Assembly (NCBI GenBank): GCA_036267975.1
Contig: DATAVA010000062.1
Span: 1-64,000, forward strand
Source of the DNA: DAIDKA01 sp036267975
Lineage (GTDB): Bacteria > Pseudomonadota > Gammaproteobacteria > Steroidobacterales > Steroidobacteraceae
DNA length: 64,000 bases
Direction: 5' to 3'
Made by a program: the position numbers and the translations under genes. The notes under the pieces were generated by a model. It saw only the letters and a list, made by a program, of their open reading frames with translations. It did not search any database and had not been told where the DNA came from. This document shows, piece after piece, positions 35,724-44,336 of the stretch (the stretch's first letter is position 1; each line of letters opens with the position of its first letter).

Positions 35724-36044
35724 CTAAGAAAGCACGCTTTCACGGCCGCTGCATCGGTTGGCGGCGGAGCGACGACCGGGGGTGACTTCAGAGGCAGTTG
35801 CGGCCATTGCAAACGGTGCATTCTCGTTTGCCAATCGACGCAATAACTCCGCATTGCGTCCGAGCATTTCGGCGACTCGACCGAAAAGTGGCGCTCCGAG
35901 CACCGCTGCGATCAAGGCAGTGGATTGGACGACTGCCTCTTCGATCTTGCCCGATATTTCGCGAGGTTTCAGCTGAACCATCACGACACCGATGATGAAA
36001 AGATCATATGCATCGGTAAAGAATCCCATTCCCGAAATAGACAT
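35724..36044 (-). pseudogene. MFS transporter, N-terminal remnant (sugar/phosphate-symporter type)
   Basis: The start SISGMGFFTDAYDLFIIGVV matches the first helix of MFS transporters of the Pho84/PHS and related groups (GxGFFTDAYDLF). A second helix follows (STALIAAVLGAPLFGRVAEMLGR, with the loop 2-3 motif). After about 80 residues the similarity ends and the frame closes, while an intact transporter has about 400-500 residues. It begins six bases after the stop of the RND gene on the same strand, so it was probably once the last gene of that operon. Confidence 0.75.
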
Positions 36045-36049
36045 GATCT

Positions 36050-39000
36050 TCAAGTGATGTTTGGATACCCCGCATTGTCCAGTCCCGAAACATCCGCAGC
36101 GGCAGCCACGGGAGGGGCATCTCTTCGCAACCGGCGGCGCAGCGCGTCGAGATAGACATAGACGACCGGCGTGGTGAAGAGCGTCAGTGCCTGGGAAACC
36201 GCCAATCCGCCGACGATCGCGATACCGAGGGGCTGACGGAATTCCGACCCGGCGCCCATGCTCGCGATCAACGGGATGCCGCCGAAGAATGCGCAGAACG
36301 TGGTCATCAGGATCGGCCGCAATCGCTGGTGCGATGCCTTCACGGCGGCCTGAAGCGGGCTCAGCCCCTGCTCGCGCTCCAGCCTTAGGGCGACATCTAC
36401 GATCATGATGCCGTTCTTCTTGACGATGCCGATCAGCAGGATCAACGCGATGATTCCGATCACGTTGAGTTCCTGACCGGCGACGATCAGCGCCAGCAAC
36501 GCACCGAGCCCGGCTGAGGGCAGGGTGGAGAGGATGGTCAGCGGGTGGATGAAGCTCTCGTAGAGCACCCCGAGGATCACATACACCGACAGCAGCGCCG
36601 TCAGGATGAGGATCGGCTCATCGGCGAGCGACTGCTGGAAGGCGCGCGCCGTTCCCTGGAATGACCCACTGATGCTCGCCGGCGCGCCCAGGCGCGTACG
36701 CACCGCCTCGATGGCCTGGGTCACCTCCCCGAGCGCCGCCCCCGGCGTAAGGTTGAAAGACAGCGTGATCGCCGGCAGCTGGCCTTGGTGGGAGATGACG
36801 AGGCTGCCGAGCGCGCTGCGGTCGACCCGGACCAGCTGCGACAGCGGCACGAGCTTGCCGCTCACCGGGGACTTGAGGTAGATGGAATTGAACAGGTCCG
36901 CCGACATCTGCAGGTTCGGGGGCGCCTCGACGATGACGTGGTAGGCGTTGAGCTGGGTGAAGTACTGAGCCACTTGATGCTGACCGATCTGATCGTAGAT
37001 CGCCGCGTCGATGTCGGAGGGAGAGATGCCGAAGCGGCCAGCCGCGTCGCGGTTGATCGTCAGTTGTATCGCCGCGCCATTGGACTCCTGGTCCGTGCTC
37101 ACGTCCTGCAGCTGCGGCATCTGCTGCATGGCCGCGAGCATCTTCGGCGCCCAGATGTTGAGCTCAACGAGGTCCGGATCGGACAGGGTGTACTGGTATT
37201 GCGCCTTCGCATCGCGAGCGCCGATGTTGATGTCCTGCTTGGACTTCAGCACCGTCTTCGCCCCAACGACGCGCGCAAGTTTAGAACGCAGCCGCGCGAT
37301 GACCTCATCCGAGCTGGCCGAGCGGCCGCGGCCGCGGACCTTCAGCGCGGCATTGAAGTGCGCCTGATTGAGAGCGCCATTGCCGATGGTGAAGTGCACT
37401 TCCTCGATGTCCGGATCCTGCGCGATGATGCGTCCGACCTCCTGCACCTTTTCCACGGTCTTGTCGTAGGAGGCGTCCTCCGAAGTCTGCGTCACGCCCT
37501 CCAGAAACGAGGTGTCCTGCTGCGGAAAGAAGCCTGTTGGCATGAGCGCGTACAGCACGACGGTCAGCACCGCGGTCGCCGCGAAAATAGTCATCGTCAG
37601 GCCCATGCGGCGCATCACCCAGTCGAGCGCGCGTGCGTAACCGCTCTCCACGGCCTTGAAGCCGTGCTCGAGCACGAGCATGAAGCCGCCCGTGGCCGGC
37701 TGTGGCGGCTTGAGGAAGCGGCCGCACAGCATGGGGGTGAGAGTGAGCGAGAACAGCAGCGACATCACCACCGCTGCGCTTAGCGTGATGGCGAACTCGC
37801 GCATGAAGCGCCCAACCACGCCGCCCATGAACATCACCGGGGTGAACACCGCGATCAGCGAGACGGTGATCGAGACGATGGTGAAGCTGATCTCGCGGGC
37901 GCCGGCGATCGCGGCCTGCAGCGGCGGCTCGCCGCGCTCGATGCGGCGCCAGATCACATCGAGCATCACGATGGCATCGTCCACCACGAATCCGGCGGCG
38001 ATCGACAGCGCCATCAGCGATAGATTGTCGAGGCTGAAGCCCAGTGGCAGGATGACAGCGGCTGCGGTCAACAGCGACAGGGGCAGCAGGGCGCTCGGAA
38101 TGAGCGTGGCGCGGATGTTGCGCAGGAAGAGGAAGATCACTGCAACCACCAGCGCGATCGTCGTCAGGAGCGTGATCTGCACGTCCTTGACGGATGCGCG
38201 GATGGTTTGTGTGCGGTCGGCGACGAGGTGCACGGACACCGCCGGCGGCATGCTCGCCTCGAGCTGCGGCAGCGCCGCCTTCACCCGCTCGACCGTCTGG
38301 ATGACGTTCGCGCCGGGCTCCTTGTAGATGACGAGCTCGATCGCCTTGCTGGTGTGGTAGCTCGAGTCGGAGTTGGCGCGGCCCGGAAACGTCCAGGCCC
38401 CGGCTTGATCGTTCTCCACACCCTCGATCGCGCGCCCCAGGTCGCGAATGCGCACTGGCGCGCCATTATGATAACCGACGATCATCTGATTCCACGCGGT
38501 GGTGTCGAACACCTGATCGTTGGCGTAGACCGTGAAGCTCTGTTGCCGCCCGACGAGCGTTCCCTTCGGTGCGTTGACGGTATTGGCCGCGATCTGAGCG
38601 CGTAGGGCGTCGAGCTGCAGTCCGAGCTCGGCGGCTTTATGCGGATCGAGGCGGATGCGCACGGCGGGCTTGACGGCGCCCCCGATGCTGACCTGACCGA
38701 CGCCCTCGATGCGCGAGATTTGCTGGGCCAGTAGGCTGTCGACGTAATCGCTGAGCGTGCGCAGCGGCAGGGTGTCGGAAGTCAGCATCAGGACGAGCAC
38801 CGGCACGTCGGCCGGATTGACCTTGCGAACCGTCGGTGGGGAGGGCAGGTTCGTCGGCAGCTGGCCGCCAGCAGCGTTGATCGCCGCCTGCACGTCCTGG
38901 GCCGCACCGTCGATGTTTCGCGACAGTGCGAACTGTAACGTGATTTGCGTCAGCCCCAGGCTGCTGGCGGAGGTCATCTCCGAGATGCCCGGAATCAGCG

Positions 39001-39214
39001 AGAATTGACGCTCGAGCGGGGTTGCCACATTGGAGGCCATGGTCTCGGGGCTCGCCCCCGGGAGGGTTGCGCTCACCTGAAGCGTGGGGAAATCTACCTC
39101 CGGGAGCGCCGAGACCGGCAGGCGCAGATAGCTTACGACGCCCACCGCGAGCAGTGCGCCGGCGAGCAGCCAGGTCGCGACTGGGCGCCGGACAAAGGGC
39201 TCGGAAATCCTCAT
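36050..39214 (-). CDS. RND multidrug efflux transporter, inner-membrane pump (MdtB/C, MexF-like)
   Basis: A 1054-residue RND pump, full length, with 12 predicted helices and two large periplasmic loops. It starts MRISEPFVRRPVATWLLAGA, the MdtB/MdtC-like N-terminus, and keeps the proton-relay helix GFVVDDAIVMLDVIWRRIERGE and the C-terminal ILLIGIVKKNGIMIVD motif. The frame is open for 108 codons upstream, but the ATG at 39214 overlaps the adaptor stop (ATGA) and matches the family. No outer-membrane channel gene is next to it, so it must borrow a TolC-like protein. It lies in an operon led by a glycine riboswitch. Confidence 0.95.
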   Translation of the reverse strand: MRISEPFVRRPVATWLLAGALLAVGVVSYLRLPVSALPEVDFPTLQVSATLPGASPETMASNVATPLERQFSLIPGISEMTSASSLGLTQITLQFALSRNIDGAAQDVQAAINAAGGQLPTNLPSPPTVRKVNPADVPVLVLMLTSDTLPLRTLSDYVDSLLAQQISRIEGVGQVSIGGAVKPAVRIRLDPHKAAELGLQLDALRAQIAANTVNAPKGTLVGRQQSFTVYANDQVFDTTAWNQMIVGYHNGAPVRIRDLGRAIEGVENDQAGAWTFPGRANSDSSYHTSKAIELVIYKEPGANVIQTVERVKAALPQLEASMPPAVSVHLVADRTQTIRASVKDVQITLLTTIALVVAVIFLFLRNIRATLIPSALLPLSLLTAAAVILPLGFSLDNLSLMALSIAAGFVVDDAIVMLDVIWRRIERGEPPLQAAIAGAREISFTIVSITVSLIAVFTPVMFMGGVVGRFMREFAITLSAAVVMSLLFSLTLTPMLCGRFLKPPQPATGGFMLVLEHGFKAVESGYARALDWVMRRMGLTMTIFAATAVLTVVLYALMPTGFFPQQDTSFLEGVTQTSEDASYDKTVEKVQEVGRIIAQDPDIEEVHFTIGNGALNQAHFNAALKVRGRGRSASSDEVIARLRSKLARVVGAKTVLKSKQDINIGARDAKAQYQYTLSDPDLVELNIWAPKMLAAMQQMPQLQDVSTDQESNGAAIQLTINRDAAGRFGISPSDIDAAIYDQIGQHQVAQYFTQLNAYHVIVEAPPNLQMSADLFNSIYLKSPVSGKLVPLSQLVRVDRSALGSLVISHQGQLPAITLSFNLTPGAALGEVTQAIEAVRTRLGAPASISGSFQGTARAFQQSLADEPILILTALLSVYVILGVLYESFIHPLTILSTLPSAGLGALLALIVAGQELNVIGIIALILLIGIVKKNGIMIVDVALRLEREQGLSPLQAAVKASHQRLRPILMTTFCAFFGGIPLIASMGAGSEFRQPLGIAIVGGLAVSQALTLFTTPVVYVYLDALRRRLRRDAPPVAAAADVSGLDNAGYPNIT

Positions 39215-40500
39215 GACGTGGGCGGGCTCGGCTTGGTAGGGCTTGCCGCGTCGGCGCTTTGCGAGTCCACATTGCGCACGATGACGGTGCTGCCCGCCTT
39301 CAGGGACATCTGCCCGTCGGTGACGACTTTTTCCCCGGGCCGAAGACCCGAGGCGATCACCGCCGTCGCATCCTGCACCAGGGCGACGGTGATGGGGCTG
39401 ACCGACACCTTGTGATCGGCGCCGATGACGTAGGCGAACGTCGTCTGCGGCCCGTGATTGACCGCGGAGTTGGGGATTGTGATCGCATGCTGCCGCACGT
39501 CGAATGTGACTTGCACATTGACGAACTGTCCCGGCCACAGCTTGCCGTTTGCGTTCGGAAAGCGGGCCTTCATCTGCACCGTTCCGGTCGAGGCGTCGAA
39601 GTGGTTATCGGCCACGATGAGCTCCCCGGTGCCCAGGGGCGCTCCGGTGTCCTGGTTCAGGGCGAGCGTGCTGAGCGGGTGGGCAAACGCATCGGACGCG
39701 TCCGAGAGGCGGTGATACTCCTCCTCGGAGAGCGCGAATGTCACGGCGATCGGCGTGAGCTGGTTGATCGTGACGATCCCGCCGCTGTCCGTGGTCGCCA
39801 CGAGATTGCCTGCGTCGACCAGGCGGACACCGACGCGCCCGGTGATGGGCGAGGTGATGCGGCAGTAGTTGAGGTTCACGCGGGCCGAATCGACGGCTCC
39901 CTTGTCGAGAAGGACAGTGCCCTCTAGCCCTTGGACCATGGCGCGCTGGGTATCGACGGCCTCGAAGGCAATGGAGTCCTGCGCGGCGAGCTGAACGTCG
40001 CGCTTGAGATTCAGCTGCGCCAGCTCCAGCTGTGCCTGGTCGCGCCTGAAGGCACCTTGCGCCTGGGTCAGCAGCGCAATGTAGGGTGCCGGGTCGATGG
40101 CGGCGATCAGCTCGCCGGCCTTCACCTGCGAGCCTTCCTGAACCGCGACCTCTTTTAGGCGGCCATTGACTTGCGTGCGGATGACCACGCCCTGCCAGGC
40201 CTGTGCGGCGCCGATCTCCTCGATGGAAATCGGCACGTCGGCGACGGCCACTTTCGCGGCCGAGACCGCCACGGCGTGCACGGCCAGTGCGTGCGGCGCA
40301 CCACGCGGGCCGATCGCAAACCACCCGCACAATCCGGCGGCGACGCCCGCGAGCGGCAGGATCCCCCACAGGAAGCGTTTGCGCGGTCCCATGGTTTGGC
40401 GTTCCCCGTATTCGGTCCGCGATATCACCGCGTCGCCCGCCGTCGCGATCACACGCGCAGCACAACTCTCAGCCCCAGGCCTGTTCCCGGCAGAAGTCAT
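39211..40500 (-). CDS. RND efflux periplasmic adaptor (membrane fusion protein)
   Basis: A 429-residue adaptor of the HlyD/MdtA type. It has an N-terminal membrane anchor (FLWGILPLAGVAAGLCGWFAI), a lipoyl-like half motif (IRTQVNGRLKEVAVQEGSQVKAGELIAAIDP), an alpha-hairpin (QAQLELAQLNLKRDV), the second half (YCRITSPITGRVGVRLVDAGNLV) and a beta-barrel. The ATG at 40500 follows GGAG by seven bases and directly follows the riboswitch; an internal ATG at 40392, just before the anchor and after GGGGA, is an equally possible start. It overlaps the RND pump gene by four bases. Confidence 0.92.
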   Translation of the reverse strand: MTSAGNRPGAESCAARVIATAGDAVISRTEYGERQTMGPRKRFLWGILPLAGVAAGLCGWFAIGPRGAPHALAVHAVAVSAAKVAVADVPISIEEIGAAQAWQGVVIRTQVNGRLKEVAVQEGSQVKAGELIAAIDPAPYIALLTQAQGAFRRDQAQLELAQLNLKRDVQLAAQDSIAFEAVDTQRAMVQGLEGTVLLDKGAVDSARVNLNYCRITSPITGRVGVRLVDAGNLVATTDSGGIVTINQLTPIAVTFALSEEEYHRLSDASDAFAHPLSTLALNQDTGAPLGTGELIVADNHFDASTGTVQMKARFPNANGKLWPGQFVNVQVTFDVRQHAITIPNSAVNHGPQTTFAYVIGADHKVSVSPITVALVQDATAVIASGLRPGEKVVTDGQMSLKAGSTVIVRNVDSQSADAASPTKPSPPTS

Positions 40501-40525
40501 TCTCATTCTCCAGTACAAGACGCAT

Positions 40526-40555
40526 CCAGAACGGCACCCCCGATGTTCTGGGGGT
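40526..40555 (-). promoter_or_regulatory. Mutually exclusive hairpins between glycine riboswitch and RND operon (candidate expression platform)
   Basis: On the minus strand ACCCCC (40555-40550 complement) can pair with GGGGGT (40541-40536), and alternatively CCAGAAC can pair with GTTCTGG across 40551-40526. The two stems share bases and cannot form together. No T-run follows, so control of translation or of a Rho site is more likely than intrinsic termination. Confidence 0.5.
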
Positions 40556-40556
40556 T

Positions 40557-40753
40557 GCGCCGCTCCCGCTGTATTGGTACCTGAGAGATTCCGCACGGGT
40601 GGTGCGTTGCCCCTTCGGCGGATGCGCGTCTTGCGCGCGCATCACTCTTCAGTCGGCTAACAGTCTTGCAGTACAGGAACCTGAGCGATCATGGGAGATT
40701 GCGCCTTCGGTGGAGCCGTGACCGCAGCGGGTGTGACTCTCTCTCCTGCAAAA
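40557..40753 (-). promoter_or_regulatory. Tandem glycine riboswitch upstream of the RND efflux operon
   Basis: Aptamer 1 (about 40753-40666) opens TTTTGCAGGAGAGAG, has CTCCACCGAAGGCGCAA, TCGCTCAGGTTCC and closes with CTGCAAG. Aptamer 2 (about 40660-40557) has CTGAAGAG, ATCCGCCGAAGGGGCAACGC and ATCTCTCAGGTACCAATACAGCGG. The order and most core bases equal those of the element at 33311-33511, with changes concentrated in variable stems, so the two look like paralogous copies. The adaptor gene starts about 57 bases downstream. Confidence 0.92.
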
Positions 40754-41596
40754 CTTCAGTGTGAGGGCTCGCAGTTTCGTCGATTGCTCATACCTCCGGC
40801 GGTGGCTGCCCAAGGTGAGTCGGGCAGACAAGTCCGTGCAGGAAGCGCGCCAAACGAGCGCCGCATGTCGGCGGCGGGAGTTTTCCCCGCTGCGAGCACT
40901 GTTTTCCGTCGCTGGCCAGCCGGCGCTGCGGCAAGATCGGGCGTCGCGTGGCCGCACTGCCGACCCATTTGGGGGCAGCTGGCGGCCGGCGTGCGCCGGT
41001 ATGGGCTCGCGAGGGCACGCCCAATACGCGCCGCCTTCCAGCAGCGTGCTCGCCAAGTCACCGTCGATCGCAGCGGCGCGAGTGCGCAGTAGAACAAGCG
41101 GGTCTTCGCAGTCGACATGGAGCATTGCAGGTGTGCGCGAGGCGGCGACGTTCATCGCCCAGCATCGAGGACCCGGAGGTCATTGAGAGGATCCTCAGCC
41201 ACGTGGGGCTGCAAGCCTCCCCGGGAGAGGCGTGAGTGTGCCTGATTACCACTGTGCGGGCGGCGGGCCCCGTGCCGTGGTCGACTCCGAGGCAACACAC
41301 CCCTGGATCACTTCGACGTGCCGTCCGGATCCGCAGGAAGAGGCGGACATGATGAGCATCTCACGGCCCTATCCGAAATGATCGCCTGCGACCTTGATAT
41401 ATCAACAGCTTACGGGCCGGTGTCGCTGCTGAGCTTGATTCGGCGCCGCTCACCTGCAATCATTCCACCGAGCTGGCACCTCGACGCGCTGCACGACAAC
41501 TATACAGATCCGCTGTTGCCCCACGTTGTGGTCCCGGCAGGACTTCTGACGCCCTATCAGCGCCAGATGGCTTTATCAACGCTGAGGGGGATCATC
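40754..41596. other. About 840 bases without a recognisable gene
   Basis: Open frames exist on both strands, as expected in GC-rich DNA, but none shows a family motif, a signal peptide or a convincing ribosome-binding site. The first part should contain the promoter of the RND operon on the minus strand. The last 280 bases are open in the UrcA frame but read as non-coding upstream of its strong ribosome-binding site. Confidence 0.6.
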
Positions 41597-41926
41597 ATGA
41601 CATCCACGACCCGAGCCGCACTGCTTGCAGCCGGAGCCATTGGCATCTTCGCCGCCGGCGCAGCCCAAGCGGACCAGAGGATCATCCACTATAAGAGAGT
41701 CGACGTGCAGACCGCGCAGGGGGCGGCAACCATGTATTCGCATATCCGCATGGCCGCATTGAACGTATGCGAGCCGGATAATTTGGCCGTGTTGCGCAGC
41801 GGGCGCCAGGTGCATGCCTGTGTCGATGCCACGGTGAATGATGCGGTGCAGGCCGTCGACAGTCCGGCGCTCACCGCGATCTACGAGGCCACGCGCGACC
41901 GTGGCAACCTACCCGCGGTAGGCTGA
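41597..41926 (+). CDS. UrcA-family exported protein
   Basis: A 109-residue secreted protein. The signal peptide (AALLAAGAIGIFAAGAAQA) is followed by the UrcA pattern: KRVDVQTAQGAATMYSHIRMAALNVCEPD, a second Cys in VHACVDATVNDAVQAVDSPALTAIYE. The two cysteines probably form a disulfide. The family is widespread in Caulobacterales, Sphingomonadales and Xanthomonadales-like bacteria and has no proven function. The ATG at 41597 follows GAGGGGG by about eight bases. Confidence 0.85.
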   Translation: MTSTTRAALLAAGAIGIFAAGAAQADQRIIHYKRVDVQTAQGAATMYSHIRMAALNVCEPDNLAVLRSGRQVHACVDATVNDAVQAVDSPALTAIYEATRDRGNLPAVG

Positions 41927-42149
41927 GGACGGCCGCCGGGCAGGTTCGGCCGCTGCCACGCAAGAACAGCCTCGCCCTGGCGGGGCAGTTCTTGCCTCCT
42001 CATGACCCTTCCTCGGCCGCTTCATCGTTGTGTACCCCGCGCCCCGCGCGACGCGGACCAACCAGTCGCGGCTGCGCCGCAGTTCGGCCGGCCCGGCCTG
42101 CCGCGCATGAGGTGAGCGCACGTCTCGGCCATCGCGTAGCGGTGCGTGA

Positions 42150-42385
42150 TCACCAAGCAACCGCGCCAAGGCCACAGCAGTCGGCGTGCAGCTTGGCCTC
42201 CTGCCATTCCCCACACTGCACATCCCCGACCGGTAGGGGCTTGAGGCCGGCTTTCTCGATCGTCTTGAAGCGTTCGCGGCGCGAGACCCCGACGCGCGAG
42301 TGACGACGATCGTTAATACGCTCGATGCACTCGCTCAAGGCTCGGTAGATCTCGATGATCGAGGCGAAGCGGCGTATCGACGGAG
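42150..42385 (-). pseudogene. IS21-family transposase IstA remnant
   Basis: On the minus strand a short frame reads IEIYRALSECIERINDRR, SRRERFKTIEKAGLKPLP and QCGEWQEAKLHAD. This matches the conserved segment of IS21 IstA after the catalytic core (RRxxFExLEKPALxPLP, then EWxxARVHxDYH). The frame stops where the YSVP motif should follow, and no DDE core, IstB or terminal repeats are seen nearby. It is a decayed insertion-sequence fragment and evidence of past rearrangement. Confidence 0.6.
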
Positions 42386-42779
42386 AATGTCCATCGGTGG
42401 CATGTGCGAGACTTACTGCCCGACTCGATCTGAGACTCCGTCACCCCACCGAAGTAAGCGCGCTACCCGACGCTCGTCTTTCGGATCTGCGGATCCTGTT
42501 CTGCGGCACGCAGGCCCTGAAGCCACTTTCCGCCGCTCATCGTCAGACTAACGGTGAAGACCAAAAGCCGGCGCAATGTCCGATTCACTTATCCACCAGC
42601 ATCGCGGGCGAGACCGCAGACTAAGGAATTCGCTTCGCAGGGCCGGCCTGGCCTTGATTGGAATGAAAAGCACCCGAAAGCAATGATGCGGCAATGATTC
42701 TCCCATCGCCTTGGCCAATACAGAGGATTTCTCCGTGAGGGTTTGACAGGTTTCATTGAAAGTCTTTTCAGCATCCAGC

Positions 42780-42981
42780 GCCGCACCTCTAGTCTGCCCC
42801 AGCCCCGCAGGACGTAGTTTTCCCCGCCAAACCGCTGCGTGGTCTCCATGCAGCCCCGCACCTGTGCCGCAGCCCAGGCAAAGATTTCAGGATCCGGACT
42901 CATCGCGGCGCCGCCGGCGTAGCGTGGATGACTGAACAGATTGGCGGTGCCCCACAGCAGCTTGATGCCGCCGGCGGCGGA
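42780..42981 (-). pseudogene. xylA: Xylose isomerase (XylA) internal fragment
   Basis: The minus strand reads GGIKLLWGTANLFSHPRYAGG, DPEIFAWAAAQVRGCME and TQRFGGENYVLRGWGR. These are consecutive conserved segments of class II xylose isomerase, where TGxKLLWGTANLFSHPRY and GGENYVLWGGREGYE are diagnostic. The N-terminal part, the catalytic metal-binding half and the C-terminus are absent. Only about 65 codons remain, with the match lost soon after GGENYVL. It lies immediately after the LacI-type regulator gene, so a xylose operon once stood here. Confidence 0.85.
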
Positions 42982-42998
42982 CCCGCAGCGCAGCCGAA

Positions 42999-44066
42999 CT
43001 ATTTGGGCGGTGCCGAGGAATCGCGTTTGATCAACGCGAAGTTGACGATATGCTGCTGCGGGCCGAGGGTGCTGCCGTTGGCGCGCAACCGGATCTCTTC
43101 GAGCAGCATTTCGATGGCCTTGCGCGCCATCGCCGCCACCGGCTGGCGGATGGTGGTCAATGCCGGCCAGATGGTGGTCGCCATGGGGGTATCGTCGAAA
43201 CCCACGATGGTCAGGTCACGTGGTACTTCCAGCCGCAGCCGATGCGCGACCGCAATGGCCGCGGCCGCCATATCGTCGTTGCTGGCAAAGATTGCGCTGG
43301 GGCGCTGCGGTGCGGCCAGCAACTGCTCTGTGGCCAGCAGACCCGAACGATAGGTGAATGCGCCCTGCTTCACCCAGTCAGCACGCGGTTTAAGGCCACG
43401 CTCGGCCAGTGCCGCCACGAAACCGGCGTAGCGTTCGGCGCTCGCGGTCTGGTTGGCGGCCCCGAGTATGAAGCCGATTTTCTCGTGTCCCAGCGACAAT
43501 ACGTAGCGCGTCATGGCCGCGGCGGCCTCAAAATCGTTGATGCGAACCGAGAGTCCTTCGGCTGTTGGACGGCCGGTTGCCACCGCGACGAACGGCTCGC
43601 GCGCCGCACGCAGAGTATCCAGAGCCGTCTTCGAATCGGACAGCGGCGGCGGCAGAATGATGCCGACGATGCCTTCAGCCAGCAGTTTCGCAATGACGGC
43701 GCGCTCATTGCGCGTGCCGCACTTCTCGAGCAGCACCTGACAGCCCGCCTGACTGCTTTGCTCCAGAACGCCCACCAGCAGTTCGTTCATGTACGTGGCG
43801 CTGGGATTGTTGTAGAGCAGCCCGATGTGGACCGTGGAGGCCTTGGCCAGATTGCGCGCGGCCACATTGGGCGAGTAGCCCAGCTCTTCGATGGCGCTTT
43901 GCACGCGCGCGCGCGTCTCGGCGCGCACCTTGGCATCTCCGCTCAGCACACGCGAGACCGTCATCGGCGATACGCCAACGTGCCTGGCGACCTCATGCAT
44001 CGTGACCGCATCACGGCGGCGGCGACGGGTTCTCTTCACGGGACTCTTGATGCTTCCGGCAGCCAT
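42999..44066 (-). CDS. LacI-family transcriptional regulator (probably of xylose/xyloside genes)
   Basis: A 355-residue DNA-binding repressor. After a basic leader it has the LacI helix-turn-helix and hinge (VTMHEVARHVGVSPMTVSRVLSGD, YSPNVAARNLAKASTVHIG), then the periplasmic-binding-protein-like sugar domain (IGLLYNNPSATYMNELLVGVLEQS, AIFASNDDMAAAAIAVA, TIVGFDDTPMATTIWPALTTIRQP). It faces away from the GH3 gene. A palindromic LacI-type site lies between them and xylA remains lie directly after it, so xylose or a xyloside is the likely inducer. Confidence 0.92.
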   Translation of the reverse strand: MAAGSIKSPVKRTRRRRRDAVTMHEVARHVGVSPMTVSRVLSGDAKVRAETRARVQSAIEELGYSPNVAARNLAKASTVHIGLLYNNPSATYMNELLVGVLEQSSQAGCQVLLEKCGTRNERAVIAKLLAEGIVGIILPPPLSDSKTALDTLRAAREPFVAVATGRPTAEGLSVRINDFEAAAAMTRYVLSLGHEKIGFILGAANQTASAERYAGFVAALAERGLKPRADWVKQGAFTYRSGLLATEQLLAAPQRPSAIFASNDDMAAAAIAVAHRLRLEVPRDLTIVGFDDTPMATTIWPALTTIRQPVAAMARKAIEMLLEEIRLRANGSTLGPQQHIVNFALIKRDSSAPPK

Positions 44067-44216
44067 TCAGGTTCGATTCTATAGGCGATTATCCCTCAAC
44101 GGCTCAGCTTTGAGCGCCGGCTGCGACATTCGCCCCCCCGGGGGTGCCGCTGTCGGCCTGGGGCTGGAATCGGTGGTGCTTCGCCGCGGCGCGACGCCGT
44201 GAACCACTGCGCAATA

Positions 44217-44230
44217 TGGTAGCGCTCCCA
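44217..44230. promoter_or_regulatory. LacI-family operator (xyl-box-like)
   Basis: TGGTAGCGCTCCCA is a near-palindrome centred on AGCGCT, 120 bases before the GH3 start and 150 bases from the LacI gene. It closely resembles the TGGTAGCGCTAACA box reported for xylan/xylose regulons of Xanthomonas. Only one base breaks perfect symmetry. Confidence 0.6.
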
Positions 44231-44336
44231 AAGGGCACGGTGTACGATGCTTTTTGACGACCGTTCGCGCGGCGTGGCTGCCGCATCCGGTGACAAATCA
44301 AGAGCTAGCACCGGAATCGCATGGGAGGGGGACAGG

